Shown in pieces: positions 27,544 through 36,235 of a stretch of DNA of 64,000 nucleotides. The notes below the pieces were generated by a model. That model saw only the letters and a program-made list of their open reading frames with translations. It did no database searches and had not been told where the DNA came from. Each line of letters begins with the position of its first letter. Within the stretch, counting starts at the first letter, position 1. Source of the stretch: DYRB01 sp963845265 (GTDB taxonomy: Bacteria; Pseudomonadota; Gammaproteobacteria; Chromatiales; Chromatiaceae); assembly GCA_963845265.1 (NCBI GenBank), contig CAWJRN010000009.1, positions 186,001 to 250,000 on the forward strand. The letters are read 5' to 3'. The position numbers and the translations under genes are program-made.

Positions 27544-28023
27544 ATGGCCATGATACTCACCTCGACTGATTTTGATGAGGGGGCGGAGATTCCCCGGCGC
27601 TGCACCTGCGACGGCGAGAATAGCTCCCCGGATCTGGCCTGGGGCGGCCTGCCCGAGGGGACCCAAAGCCTGGTCCTGATCGTGGATGACCCGGACGCCC
27701 CGGACCCCAGCGCACCCCGGATGGTTTGGGACCACTGGTTGCTCTACAACCTGTCGCCGGAAGCGGGCGGCTTGGTCGCTGGAGCGGGGCATGACGATCT
27801 GCCTCCGGGGACTCTGGAGGGGGTCAATAGCTGGGGTGACACGGGCTACGGTGGTCCCTGCCCACCAGTGGGACGGCATCGCTATTTCCATAGCATTTAT
27901 GCGCTGGACTGTGTGCTGCCGGACCTGGAGACGCCGGAAAAGAATCCCCTCTTGGTCGCCATGGATGGCCACATCCTGGCCCATGCAATCCTGGTCGGCA
28001 CCTACGAGCGACAGGCGACCTGA
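27544..28023 (+). CDS. YbhB/YbcL family PEBP-like protein
   Basis: A 159-residue phosphatidylethanolamine-binding-protein fold of the bacterial YbhB/YbcL (Raf kinase inhibitor-like) family. The ligand-pocket motifs are clear: VDDPDAPDPSAPRMVWDHW and GPCPPVGRHRYFHSIYALD. It has no signal peptide and should be cytoplasmic; the bacterial role is not established. GGGAGGAT lies just upstream of ATG 27544; a second ATG two codons later is possible. Confidence 0.93.
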   Translation: MAMILTSTDFDEGAEIPRRCTCDGENSSPDLAWGGLPEGTQSLVLIVDDPDAPDPSAPRMVWDHWLLYNLSPEAGGLVAGAGHDDLPPGTLEGVNSWGDTGYGGPCPPVGRHRYFHSIYALDCVLPDLETPEKNPLLVAMDGHILAHAILVGTYERQAT

Positions 28024-28124
28024 TGCAGCCGCGCCTATATGCACCGAACATCCGCAGATACTCTAATCAAACGCAAGTGCGATTTTCAGTTTTTGCGTCG
28101 ATGACCTGGCCTGAGCGCAGTCTC

Positions 28125-29222
28125 CTAAGCCCCCGACCTAAGCCCGGTGCATAGGTCCAGGTTCACCCCCGTCAGAGCCTGGTGGCTACGTTCGACCCGA
28201 TCCCGAATGGCCGCCGCGGCGCCCGGGCCTTGCTCGGCGTGCAAGGCGAGCATGCCCCTGGCCAGGTCTTCCCAATGGTCGCGACCCCGGGCGGCGACCT
28301 CCGTCAGAGTCCGGGTGTCGCCACTTGCGAGCCAGTCCGCATAGGCAGTCTCCAGGGCCGGGAAGAGGGTCCGGCGCATGGCATTGAGATTGCCCAGGTA
28401 GAAGTGCAGCGAGGGGGCGTCGCCGGCCTCGGCCAGGGCCGGGAGGGTGACCAGGCAGTCGGCCAGGTGGTCGCGCACCGCCCGGGCTATGATCTCCGCC
28501 GGGGTCCCGATCAGGTCCAGGAGCATGCGGTTCCAGGCCTCGCCGTAGCGGCAGCCGACCTGGTGCTCCCCCTGCTCATGCCAGAGCACGGCCTGAATCT
28601 CCTGGTCGGTCATGGCGTCCAGGGCGGCGTGCAGGTCCCCCTCGAAGTCGTAGCAGGCGAAGGCTCGGCCGAGGGCATTGTTCGGGCGGCTCCAGCGCCA
28701 GGATTCGAGCTTCTCCCAAAGCAGCCGGCGCAGGGAATCGCGGCGCAGAAAGATGGCGTCGCCACAGGTCATGGCCGGGGGCGCAGTGAGGTCGCGGGCA
28801 TATTCCTTGGCCACCACATAGACGGGGCAGGCGCCGACGTCGTGTTGCGCCTCCAGGTCGCCGAGGACGAAGTGGGGCTTGGCCTGGTTGCCCAAGCCTC
28901 CGCTGTAGACCAGGCCCTGGGGGCGCAGGCGTGCGTTGATGGCGGTGGCGTCGAAGGGGTCGAAGCGCTCGCCGTCGATGACCAGCGGGGTCAGGTCGGC
29001 CGCCTCCAGCCCCTCCCAGAGGGTCTCGCGGCGCTCCAGCCAGCCCCCCACCAGGTGTTTCTGCAGGGCCGCGCCATAGGGGAGTCCATGCTCCCAGCGG
29101 TAGTACTCGCGCATCTTCATCAGGTAGATGCAGAGGGAGTAATCGACCCCATGGCGGGCATCGGAGATGTCGCAGTTGTGCTGCACGGCTCTGGCGAGGT
29201 CGGCGATCTGCTGCTCTGTCAT
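28125..29222 (-). CDS. Conserved hypothetical protein (Sfum_1244-like)
   Basis: A 365-residue cytoplasmic protein without signal peptide or membrane helices. The N-terminal segment VQHNCDISDARHGVDYSLCIYLMKMREYYRWE reminds me of an uncharacterised family sometimes labelled Sfum_1244; this comes from memory and was not searched. No catalytic motif is recognised. The middle has conserved-looking patches such as HEQGEHQVGCRYGEAWNRML. It is divergent from the gene at 29389, with 166 bases between them, which may reflect a shared regulatory region. Confidence 0.6.
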   Translation of the reverse strand: MTEQQIADLARAVQHNCDISDARHGVDYSLCIYLMKMREYYRWEHGLPYGAALQKHLVGGWLERRETLWEGLEAADLTPLVIDGERFDPFDATAINARLRPQGLVYSGGLGNQAKPHFVLGDLEAQHDVGACPVYVVAKEYARDLTAPPAMTCGDAIFLRRDSLRRLLWEKLESWRWSRPNNALGRAFACYDFEGDLHAALDAMTDQEIQAVLWHEQGEHQVGCRYGEAWNRMLLDLIGTPAEIIARAVRDHLADCLVTLPALAEAGDAPSLHFYLGNLNAMRRTLFPALETAYADWLASGDTRTLTEVAARGRDHWEDLARGMLALHAEQGPGAAAAIRDRVERSHQALTGVNLDLCTGLRSGA

Positions 29223-29388
29223 GGCTGGACCTCCTGGGCTGATCTTGGGCTACGCCTTCCCCGGTACATATGCAGGCGCTTTCGTGGGCGACAAGCCGGG
29301 AAATCCTCGCTAGCGATCCCATATAGGCCGGCAGCAGGCCCGCGCCGCGTCGGCGGGGTCGAGATTCACCTGTGTGGGGGAGACGGCG

Positions 29389-29943
29389 GTGGCCATCAGA
29401 ATCAAGAGTCATTGGAATAACGAGGACCAGGAGCATGGCCTGCCGGAGATCGCCAGCGCCCTGGCCTTCATAGCCTGGCGGATCGGTATGGACAAGGCCA
29501 TCAATCTGCACTGCGAGCGCTTCGTGTATACCGACGACGCCCAACGCCTGGCGGTGATCCAGGAGTATCTGGTGTTTCTGATCCAGGTCGCCGACCGCAA
29601 GGCCCACGAGATGTTGGACGACGAGGATCGTCGCACCCTGGTGACCAGCTTTGCAAAGAAGGTCATCGAGCACGTCCAGGACAACGCCCAAGAGCTGCTG
29701 GGGCCCGGGGACTATGGGCGGGGCTTTGTGGAGCGGCTGAATGCCCGCTCCGGCGAGTACGCGGGATTCCAGTTCGACGAGCAGGGACCGAGTTACGCCT
29801 TTTTGCGTTATCTGGGGTTTGAGATCCAGGCGCTGATGGGCGAGGGGCAGGACAACCGCTGGGTCATCGATCAGGTCATGGACAAGGACGGTTGGGATGC
29901 CTACAAGCAGTTCGCCCGGGCCTTTGACGACCTGTTCGAATAG
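29389..29943 (+). CDS. Conserved hypothetical protein
   Basis: A 184-residue protein that I cannot assign. It begins VAIRIKSHWNNEDQEHGLPEIASALAFIAWR and is rich in helix-forming, charged sequence, with no signal peptide or membrane helix. I chose GTG 29389 because GGGGGAG lies at good spacing; the frame also allows GTG 29374. It is divergent from the Sfum_1244-like gene and followed by the terminator of the convergent RRM gene. Confidence 0.6.
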   Translation: MAIRIKSHWNNEDQEHGLPEIASALAFIAWRIGMDKAINLHCERFVYTDDAQRLAVIQEYLVFLIQVADRKAHEMLDDEDRRTLVTSFAKKVIEHVQDNAQELLGPGDYGRGFVERLNARSGEYAGFQFDEQGPSYAFLRYLGFEIQALMGEGQDNRWVIDQVMDKDGWDAYKQFARAFDDLFE

Positions 29944-29944
29944 C

Positions 29945-29989
29945 AAAAACCCCGGCCGAGGTGACCGCGTGAGCGGGCCTCGACCGGGG
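29945..29989 (-). terminator. Rho-independent terminator of the RRM protein gene
   Basis: The arms CCCCGGCCGAGG (29950-29961) and CCTCGACCGGGG (29978-29989) pair over 12 bases with one mismatch. Read on the minus strand, the stem is followed by TTTTT, so it terminates the leftward RNA-binding protein gene. The stem may also serve the rightward gene ending at 29943. Confidence 0.8.
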
Positions 29990-30042
29990 CGAAATGGGTC
30001 CCCGTGACGACGTTGGTCGTCGCCGCGGGGAGTCCCGGCAGA

Positions 30043-30321
30043 TCAGTAGCGGGACGGACGGCGTGCAGGCGGACGATCGCTGCGCGGCTTGGCCTGATTG
30101 ACCTTCATGTTGCGACCCTTCAGCGGGGTCTCGTTCAGACCCTTGATGGCGGCATCGGCCTCGGAGTTGTTGGACATTTCGACGAAGCCGAAACCCTTGG
30201 ACTCACCGGAAAACTTGTCGGTGATCAGGTTGACGCTGGTGATGTCTCCGTACGCGGCAAAAGCGTCGCGCAGTTCGTCTTCGGTGACGCCGTATGCCAG
30301 GTTGCCTACATAGATATTCAT
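30043..30321 (-). CDS. Small RRM-domain RNA-binding protein
   Basis: A 92-residue single RRM protein. RNP2 is IYVGNL at residues 3-8 and RNP1 is KGFGFVEM near 42-49, followed by a short Arg/Pro-rich tail (RSDRPPARRPSRY). Such proteins bind single-stranded RNA and are often cold-induced. It lies downstream of the RhlE helicase in the same orientation with a 113-base gap, so the two could work together on RNA structure; that is an inference from position. Confidence 0.93.
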   Translation of the reverse strand: MNIYVGNLAYGVTEDELRDAFAAYGDITSVNLITDKFSGESKGFGFVEMSNNSEADAAIKGLNETPLKGRNMKVNQAKPRSDRPPARRPSRY

Positions 30322-30434
30322 TGATCAGCAGTTTCCATAGTGCGCACTGTTGAGAGGAAGAACCGTCGCCTGATCAGTGCACAACTCAAGCGGCGGTCGA
30401 TGGCCCGGGGGCCGGTGATTGTGGGGGGAGCTGT

Positions 30435-31682
30435 TTAGCGCCCGCGCCCCCCGCTGCGATGCCCCTCAGGGGCGCGTCCGCGGCTCGGTCCGGCGCGACG
30501 CTGCGGCGGCGGACCGCGCCGACGCTCCGGCTCGGCCGGGGCGACATAGCCAGGGCGCGGCTCGAAGCCGACGATGGTCTCCTTGGGAATCTCCTTGCGC
30601 AGCAGGCGCTCAATGTCCAGCAGCAGCCCGCGCTCGTCGGCGCTCACCAGGGACAGGGCGCGACCCTCGGTGCCGGCGCGACCGGTGCGGCCGATGCGGT
30701 GCACATAGTCCTCGGCCACGTTCGGCAGCTCGAAGTTGACCACATGGGGCAGGCGGTCGATGTCGATCCCGCGGGCGGCGATGTCGGTGGCCACCAGGGC
30801 ACGCACGCCGCCGGACTTGAAGTCACTGAGCGCCCGGGTGCGGGCCCCCTGGCTCTTGTTGCCGTGGATGGCGGCAGAGGTGATGCCGTCGCGCACCAAC
30901 TGCTCCGAGAGCCGATTGGCCCCGTGCTTGGTGCGGGTGAAGACCAGCACCTGGTCCCAATTGCCGTCCTGGATAAGGTGGGAGAGCAGCTCGCGCTTGC
31001 GCCCCTGCTCCACCGGGTGGGCGACCTGGCTGACCAGTTCGGCGGCGGCGCTGCGGCGCGCCACTTCAATGAGCTTGGGCTCATTGAGCAGGTCATCGGC
31101 GAGGCGCTTGATATCGTTGGAGTAGGTGGCCGAGAAGAGCAGGTTCTGGCGGCGCTTGGGCAGCAGGGCCAGGACACGCTTGATGTCGTGGATGAAGCCC
31201 ATGTCGAGCATACGGTCCGCCTCGTCGAGGACCAGAAACTCGATATGGCCGAGGTCCAGGGTGCGCCGACCGACGTGGTCCAGTAGCCGACCCGGGGTGG
31301 CGACGACCAGATCGACGCCGCGGCGCAGGCGGTCGACCTGGGGCTGCATGCCAACGCCGCCGAAGATCACGACGCTGCGCAGGGGCAGGTGCTTGCCGTA
31401 GATGCGCACGCTCTCCTCTACCTGGGCGGCCAGCTCGCGGGTCGGGGTCAGGACCAGGGCACGCGGATGGCGCCCCTGGTTCGGCCGGCCGTTGAGCATC
31501 TGTAGCATTGGAAGCGTGAAGGCGGCGGTCTTGCCGGTGCCGGTCTGGGCGCCGGCGAGGATGTCGTGCCCGGCGAGGATCTCCGGGATGGCTTGGGCCT
31601 GAATGGGGGTCGGGACGGTATAACCCTGCGCGGTGACTGCCCGCAGCAGTTCGGCCTGGAGGCCGAGGGAATCGAAGGACAT
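30435..31682 (-). CDS. rhlE: DEAD-box ATP-dependent RNA helicase RhlE
   Basis: A 415-residue DEAD-box helicase with every motif intact: Q-motif (GYTVPTPIQAQAIP), motif I AQTGTGKT, Ia PTRELAAQ, II DEADRML, III SAT, V ATDIAARGIDI and VI HRIGRTGRAG. The C-terminal tail is Arg/Gly/Pro-rich (PPPQRRAGPSRGRAPEGHRS), as in RhlE. It unwinds RNA duplexes in ribosome maturation and RNA decay. The small RRM gene follows it. Confidence 0.95.
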   Translation of the reverse strand: MSFDSLGLQAELLRAVTAQGYTVPTPIQAQAIPEILAGHDILAGAQTGTGKTAAFTLPMLQMLNGRPNQGRHPRALVLTPTRELAAQVEESVRIYGKHLPLRSVVIFGGVGMQPQVDRLRRGVDLVVATPGRLLDHVGRRTLDLGHIEFLVLDEADRMLDMGFIHDIKRVLALLPKRRQNLLFSATYSNDIKRLADDLLNEPKLIEVARRSAAAELVSQVAHPVEQGRKRELLSHLIQDGNWDQVLVFTRTKHGANRLSEQLVRDGITSAAIHGNKSQGARTRALSDFKSGGVRALVATDIAARGIDIDRLPHVVNFELPNVAEDYVHRIGRTGRAGTEGRALSLVSADERGLLLDIERLLRKEIPKETIVGFEPRPGYVAPAEPERRRGPPPQRRAGPSRGRAPEGHRSGGRGR

Positions 31683-32157
31683 GAAAGCTCCTGAGGGCCT
31701 ACCCAGAGTGTCTGGGCCGGTCTAGGCGGGATGCGAAGAGGGGGGGCAGTATCGAGGTGAGCCGGAGGAGGGGTATCGACCGCGAGACGTGGCGCCGACC
31801 GGTGGCGCCTGCAAGTACCCGGCAGTATAGGGCAAATGCGCCTCTCAGCAAGGATTATTTTGGGTGCCCAGGTTCCGGGGTCGGAGCCCCTGTGTTGAGC
31901 CTAGCGACCTTGCAGGATGGCGAGCAGGTTCGCGCCGACACCGGTCCACTCGCTTCTCTCGTGACACCGCTCAGGCGGTGTCACGCCTGCCTTGGGCGCT
32001 CCGCGCCCAGGCAACCAGGTGCCTATCTTCACTCCAGCCACCCACTGGCGAGAGGCTTCGTGGCGCGGAGCGCCGGGGAGATGCGTGACTCCGCAGGAGC
32101 GGTGTCACGAGTGACACCCCGAATCCATACTCAGGGATGAACCGCCTGCTTGTGCCG
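31683..32157. other. Intergenic region occupied by a MITE-like element
   Basis: The core of this gap is the inverted-repeat element at 31958-32111. The remainder (31683-31957) contains the upstream region of rhlE. I see no gene. Confidence 0.5.
31958..32111. repeat. MITE-like element with 15-bp terminal inverted repeats
   Basis: CTCGTGACACCGCTC at 31958-31972 and GAGCGGTGTCACGAG at 32097-32111 are perfect inverted repeats 154 bp apart outside to outside. Inside are further hairpins: GTGACACCGC/GCGGTGTCAC (31961-31984), TGGGCGC/GCGCCCA (31993-32009), and GGTGTCAC/GTGACACC across the right end (32101-32118). A related block sits at 46335-46385. No coding capacity. Confidence 0.7.
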
Positions 32158-32883
32158 TTACCAGGGCATCATGGGGCGCATCCCCCGGTAGGGGTTGGTC
32201 ATGGTAGTCGGGTTTCGGGGCGAGGGAGGGGCAGCGCTGTGGGCGTTGGCCTGCACCACGCCCGAGCGTGCAGGTAGGGAGTCCACGGTCTGGCGTAGAG
32301 CGCCCAGATCCGAGTGCACGCCCGAGACGTCTTCCCGCAGTGAGGTCATGGCGCTACCCATCTGCCCCAACTCCGAGGTCAGAGAGGTCAACTGACCGCG
32401 CACGGCCAGCAACTCCGGGGCGGCTTGGTCTACGCCCGTGCCGACGCGGTTCAAGTGGCTTGCCAGGTGCTGGACCTGGGGCCAGGTATGGAAGCCCAAA
32501 GCACCGACCCCGGAGATGACCAGCAGGGCCATCAGGGTCCCGAGTCGGCCCGACCGCTGGCGGCGCTGCTCCTGGGCTTGCAGCTGGCGTGTCTGTAGCG
32601 CGATCTGCTCCCGCTGTTGCTCCAATTGCCGCGATTGTTCCTGCAACTGCTCGGCCTGGATCCGCCAGCGACGGTCCAGGTCGGCGTTCATACGGTCAAG
32701 CTCGACGAGCCGATCCGCCAGCGTTTCCGGGGTGGCGCCACTGGGGTCGGCGGCGTGGCGCGTCTGGTTGGATGCAAGGGAGGTAGAGGCCGCCGGTTGG
32801 GCACTCAGCAGGTCGAGCGCAGCGGCGCTTTCGGCGCGGGGACCCAGGGTGATGCCCCGGCGTTTGTTGGGCGCTTTGGCCAT
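32158..32883 (-). CDS. Coiled-coil membrane protein of unknown function
   Basis: A 241-residue protein that I do not recognise. Residues 1-55 are low-complexity. A long glutamine/arginine-rich coiled coil follows (about 60-108: RIQAEQLQEQSRQLEQQREQ), then one transmembrane helix (about 112-132: TLMALLVISGVGALGFHTW). After it comes a second helical segment with heptad character (LTSLTSELGQMGSAMTSL) and a Pro/Met-rich tail. The arrangement suggests a single-pass inner-membrane protein. It stands alone. Confidence 0.7.
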   Translation of the reverse strand: MAKAPNKRRGITLGPRAESAAALDLLSAQPAASTSLASNQTRHAADPSGATPETLADRLVELDRMNADLDRRWRIQAEQLQEQSRQLEQQREQIALQTRQLQAQEQRRQRSGRLGTLMALLVISGVGALGFHTWPQVQHLASHLNRVGTGVDQAAPELLAVRGQLTSLTSELGQMGSAMTSLREDVSGVHSDLGALRQTVDSLPARSGVVQANAHSAAPPSPRNPTTMTNPYRGMRPMMPW

Positions 32884-33262
32884 GGTACTGCTCCTGGCTG
32901 GGATACAAACTTACATTCTCTGTGGGGAATAATCCCAGTTTGGCGCCCTCGGATCAATCTTCCTCCAAATCGGGGTCTGCTAAATGGTGACCCCGTTCTT
33001 TCCCTTCTTTCCGCTTGCGGCTGCCATTGGCCCCGATGGCTGCCGGGCCCCGTTAGCGGCGATTATTCTAGGCCTCAGGCTCAACCCGTTAGCCCCCCGA
33101 CGACTATCCTGTACAGGATGAACGCTCATTAGTGCATAGGTCGAGTGGCAGCGGGTTCTGACTCCGCTTTTCCCATGACCGACCAAAGACAGCCCGATCC
33201 CGAAGGAGGCCAACAAGAGCGCGGAATCGACGCGAGCAGTAGACGACGCGGATGAGAAGGGC
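32884..33262. other. Intergenic region with a perfect palindrome
   Basis: About 380 bases between divergent genes. The only distinct feature is the 14-bp palindrome at 33106-33119. I found no gene. Confidence 0.4.
33106..33119. promoter_or_regulatory. Perfect 14-bp palindrome, possible operator
   Basis: ATCCTGTACAGGAT reads the same on both strands. It lies about 145 bases upstream of the broken hydrolase gene. It does not fit a regulator consensus that I can name with confidence. Confidence 0.25.
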
Positions 33263-34308
33263 ATGCGCAGGCCCCGGAGGCTCGACTGGTCCGTCAAGTT
33301 CGGCATACCGGAGGCCGACACCCTCTATGTCGTCGTACATGGCCTGGACTCCAGCCCAAGCACCGTCAAGGGGGTTTGTACGACTATCGGCGATCAACCT
33401 GGATCCGCTTACATCGTGGTGCCAAAGATTCCGTTCGAATGGTGGCGGACGGGTGACCCGAAGGACCTCTGCCACAAGATCCTCGATTACCTGGAGGAGG
33501 AGCAGGACCTCTCGCGTTATCGGGCGATCCGACTGGTTGGTCACAGTGCCGGCGGCGTGATCGTTCAGGCCGCCTATCTCATCGCCAAGAGCGAGCGTAC
33601 CAATCACCCCTGGCCCGGCTCTCGGGCGAACAGCTGCGCCTGATCCTCATCGCCCCCATCGACCGCGGCTGGGAGGTAACGCACCACCTGCGCCTGGCGG
33701 AAAAGATCACCTGGTCGCTCGGTAACCTCGTCATGCGCTTGCTCGCGGCTGGATCCTGGGTACTGGACTGTCTCAGAGGGCGGACGCCGGCGCCCCTGTG
33801 GCTCGGCGAACTGCGCCGCGGCGCCCCATTCATGATCTGGATGCGTCTGACCTGGCTCAAGCTCAAGCAACGGAAGGGCTGGCCAAAGCAAGCCATCGAG
33901 GTCTTCCAGTTGCTCGGCTCCGTGGACGAGATCGTCTCCTGGCGCGACATGGTGGACACCACTGTGGGTGACGACTTCCTCTACTTCGAGGTCCCCTACT
34001 CCGACCACATAGGCATCATCGACTACGACGATCCGGTGCACGGGGCGCAGCGCCGGGCGGTGCTGAAGACGGCGCTCGCGACGCCAGCGGTCGCCGCGGC
34101 CAGCACCTACAGTGTGGTCCCCTGGGACACCGACCCGGTACCGCCTGAACCCGAGGTGGAGCGGGTGGTGTTCGTGATTCACGGGATTCGCGACGAGGGA
34201 CACTGGACCCAGAAGATTGCGTCACGGATCTGGTCCGGCCGGCCCTTGAGTGCCGCGGCCAATGTCGATGGTTCGGTGATCGCCCAATCACCGATCTGGT
34301 CAACGTAG
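33263..34308 (+). pseudogene. Alpha/beta hydrolase (lipase-like), frameshifted and truncated
   Basis: The first part (MRRPRRLDWSVKFGIPEADT, then LYVVVHGLDSS and VGHSAGGVIV with a GxSxG nucleophile elbow) is an alpha/beta hydrolase. The frame breaks at CCCC 33607-33610: one more C would join ERTNHP to LARLSGEQLRLILIAPIDRG in the next frame. The second part runs on through SVDEIVSWRDM and SDHIGIIDYDD, then starts what looks like another hydrolase domain (VVFVIHGIRDEGHWTQKIAS). There it ends abruptly near 34225, and the rest to the stop at 34308 is antisense to a different remnant. Enzyme class is inferred; the product is probably not functional as written. Confidence 0.7.
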
Positions 34309-34556
34309 ACCTCGGCGAGGGCTCCATCGACGCCGCGGGCCATGGCCAGGAAGCTCACGGCTGCAGGTTCGTTGTCAGAACGTGCTTGGTGCGCTAGGCG
34401 GACGATGATGTCGACGCCGGTGTCGCTGGAGCCCGCGACTGAGCCGTCGCAGTCGATTGCGGTCAGCTGAGAGCCTTGGATCCAGCCGGCCACAGGCGAG
34501 TCCAGGCGCTGCCAGCCTTGTCCGTCGGTGGGCGGACCGGACGCCTGAGGGGCCAC
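34179..34556 (-). pseudogene. Remnant with SH3-like segment
   Basis: A minus-strand frame starting at a GTG reads GQGWQRLDSPVAGWIQGSQL, which looks like the end of a bacterial SH3 domain, and continues as plausible protein to about 34250 (VSFLAMARGVDGALAEVYVD). Upstream the frame stays open to a stop near 34619, with further SH3-like sequence (EHYHALGTIVDV). Its 3' end overlaps the truncated hydrolase, so a recombination junction probably lies near 34225. I think it is the tail of a lost gene. No function is assigned. Confidence 0.35.
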
Positions 34557-34678
34557 ATCGACGATGGTCCCAAGCGCATGGTAGTGCTCAACGGGACGTG
34601 GCGACGAGTCGGGCGTTGGCCCTTACACCGAGGCGAATGACGCGAACGACGGCGGCGCGAGCTGAGATTGGTCCAGGA

Positions 34679-36235
34679 TCACCACACGCAGGGGTCCGCA
34701 TCCGAGGTCGCTTCCGGCGCTTTCGGTTCCGGACATACTCCGAGGCCCCAGTCCACATAGAGACTGCGCGGATCCGTATCCCGCAGCCAGCTGACCAGGC
34801 GTTTGAAGTCCGAGACTGAGTGTATGCCGACGCAGCCGGCCGTGCCGGGCCCCGTGCGACGATTCCAGTCCATGTGGATCTCGATGAAGCCTCTCCGAGT
34901 GGCGCCGGGACCCTTGTAGCACATGAAGATCTTCGCCGGCCCGAGGCTGTTGCTCCAAACGCGTCCGTCAAAATTGTCACGACCGCTGGCCCATTTGACG
35001 TCGCTGATGGTCCATCGGCCCTCGGGCAGCGGCTCCTTGCTACCTGAAACACTTTCGGGTCCAGTACGGAAGTTCTGACGCAACCTGATGCCGGAGCAAG
35101 CCGGGATGCTGTCCTGCAATCGGCCGTCCTTGTAGTAGGCCAGCTCCAGTACCACTAAACCCTTGTCGTCGCGCTGGTTGGTCCTGGTGAGGCGCAGATA
35201 GTTCAAGCCTTTGCGGATCGGACTCTTGGTGTCGGGCTGCTTCGGTCCCTCTTCGCCGAAGAGCTTCTCCCAGGTGAGCGGCCCGACCTTCCCATCGGCC
35301 TCGGCCCGACCGAAGATCCGAGTCTGGAACTGACGCACCGCATCGTCGGTGCCGCGTCCAAAGATGCCGTCGATCTTTCCTTGGTAGTAGCCGAGATCCC
35401 TGAGCTGACGCTGCATTTCCTCAACGTCGTTGTGTCCCGTTTCGCTGTCGTTGTTGCCGCGTACCAGCAGGGGCTGATCGAGCTTTGGGCGGCGCTTTAG
35501 CCGCGTTATCAGTCGATCGCGGAGCACGAACTGAGTCCTGGCGCCGGCGGGGATGGCGTCGTCGGCGGTGGCGATTTGGAACTTGGTTGCGTTGGGGTAG
35601 GTACGCAGCAGCGCGCTTAGCGCGTCGATGTCGGTGCTGTCGAGTTCGACGATGTCGACGGGATTGCCGTCGGCATCCTTGGCGACGATAACGTGCAGGT
35701 TTCCGTCACGGAACCCCATGAGCAACGCGGCCTTGTCTTGTGGCGAGTCGTCTGCCGGAATGGGCTCTCCCTGATCCCTCGTCTTCTCGAACAGGGCACG
35801 CTCGGTCTGTCTGCGAATGGTCAGGCCCGGAAGGACACGTTTCTCACCATTGACGGCTCCCTTGTTCCAGCGTTCGAGTTCTTTTGCGGCAGCGCCGAAA
35901 TCGTTTTCCTTGAGCTTCTTGAACAGTGTGCTGGCGCTAAAGGCGCCAATGCCGACGTTGTAGGTGAACGAGACTAGGGCATCGAACTGGTTCTGATTCA
36001 GCGTGATGCCCTCGACGAGCCTCGATATCTCTTCGGCACCCTTCTGACACTCGAGCGTGAGTAGTGCCACCGCATCGTCTTCGGAGATGCGATCGCCCAT
36101 CTTCACCCGGGTGCCGTCCGGGTAGCGGATGGTGCCATAGCCGATGGTTGGAATACCGACGGGGTCCAGGTAGGCGTCGAGGCGTAGTCCCTCGAATGCA
36201 GCGACAAACTCAATGCAGTTCTGCGAGATATTCAC
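34679..36235 (-). CDS. GH24 lysozyme - peptidoglycan-binding - L,D-transpeptidase-like fusion
   Basis: A 518-residue, apparently three-domain cell-wall enzyme. Residues 10-155 are a T4-type lysozyme (GH24): FEGLRLDAYLDPVGIPT has the catalytic Glu15-X8-Asp24-X5-Thr30 spacing of T4 lysozyme. Residues about 268-327 are a PG_binding_1 domain (MQRQLRDLGYYQGKIDGIFG). The C-terminus resembles an L,D-transpeptidase fold, with His454 (FIEIHMDW) and, 14 residues on, Cys468 in GTAGCVGIHS in place of SHGC. I start at GTG 36235 because GGAGG lies seven bases upstream; the frame is open to 36334. There is no signal peptide, so release would need a holin, a secretion system or lysis. Phage or effector origin is possible; no neighbouring gene decides it. 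Confidence 0.8.
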   Translation of the reverse strand: MNISQNCIEFVAAFEGLRLDAYLDPVGIPTIGYGTIRYPDGTRVKMGDRISEDDAVALLTLECQKGAEEISRLVEGITLNQNQFDALVSFTYNVGIGAFSASTLFKKLKENDFGAAAKELERWNKGAVNGEKRVLPGLTIRRQTERALFEKTRDQGEPIPADDSPQDKAALLMGFRDGNLHVIVAKDADGNPVDIVELDSTDIDALSALLRTYPNATKFQIATADDAIPAGARTQFVLRDRLITRLKRRPKLDQPLLVRGNNDSETGHNDVEEMQRQLRDLGYYQGKIDGIFGRGTDDAVRQFQTRIFGRAEADGKVGPLTWEKLFGEEGPKQPDTKSPIRKGLNYLRLTRTNQRDDKGLVVLELAYYKDGRLQDSIPACSGIRLRQNFRTGPESVSGSKEPLPEGRWTISDVKWASGRDNFDGRVWSNSLGPAKIFMCYKGPGATRRGFIEIHMDWNRRTGPGTAGCVGIHSVSDFKRLVSWLRDTDPRSLYVDWGLGVCPEPKAPEATSDADPCVW

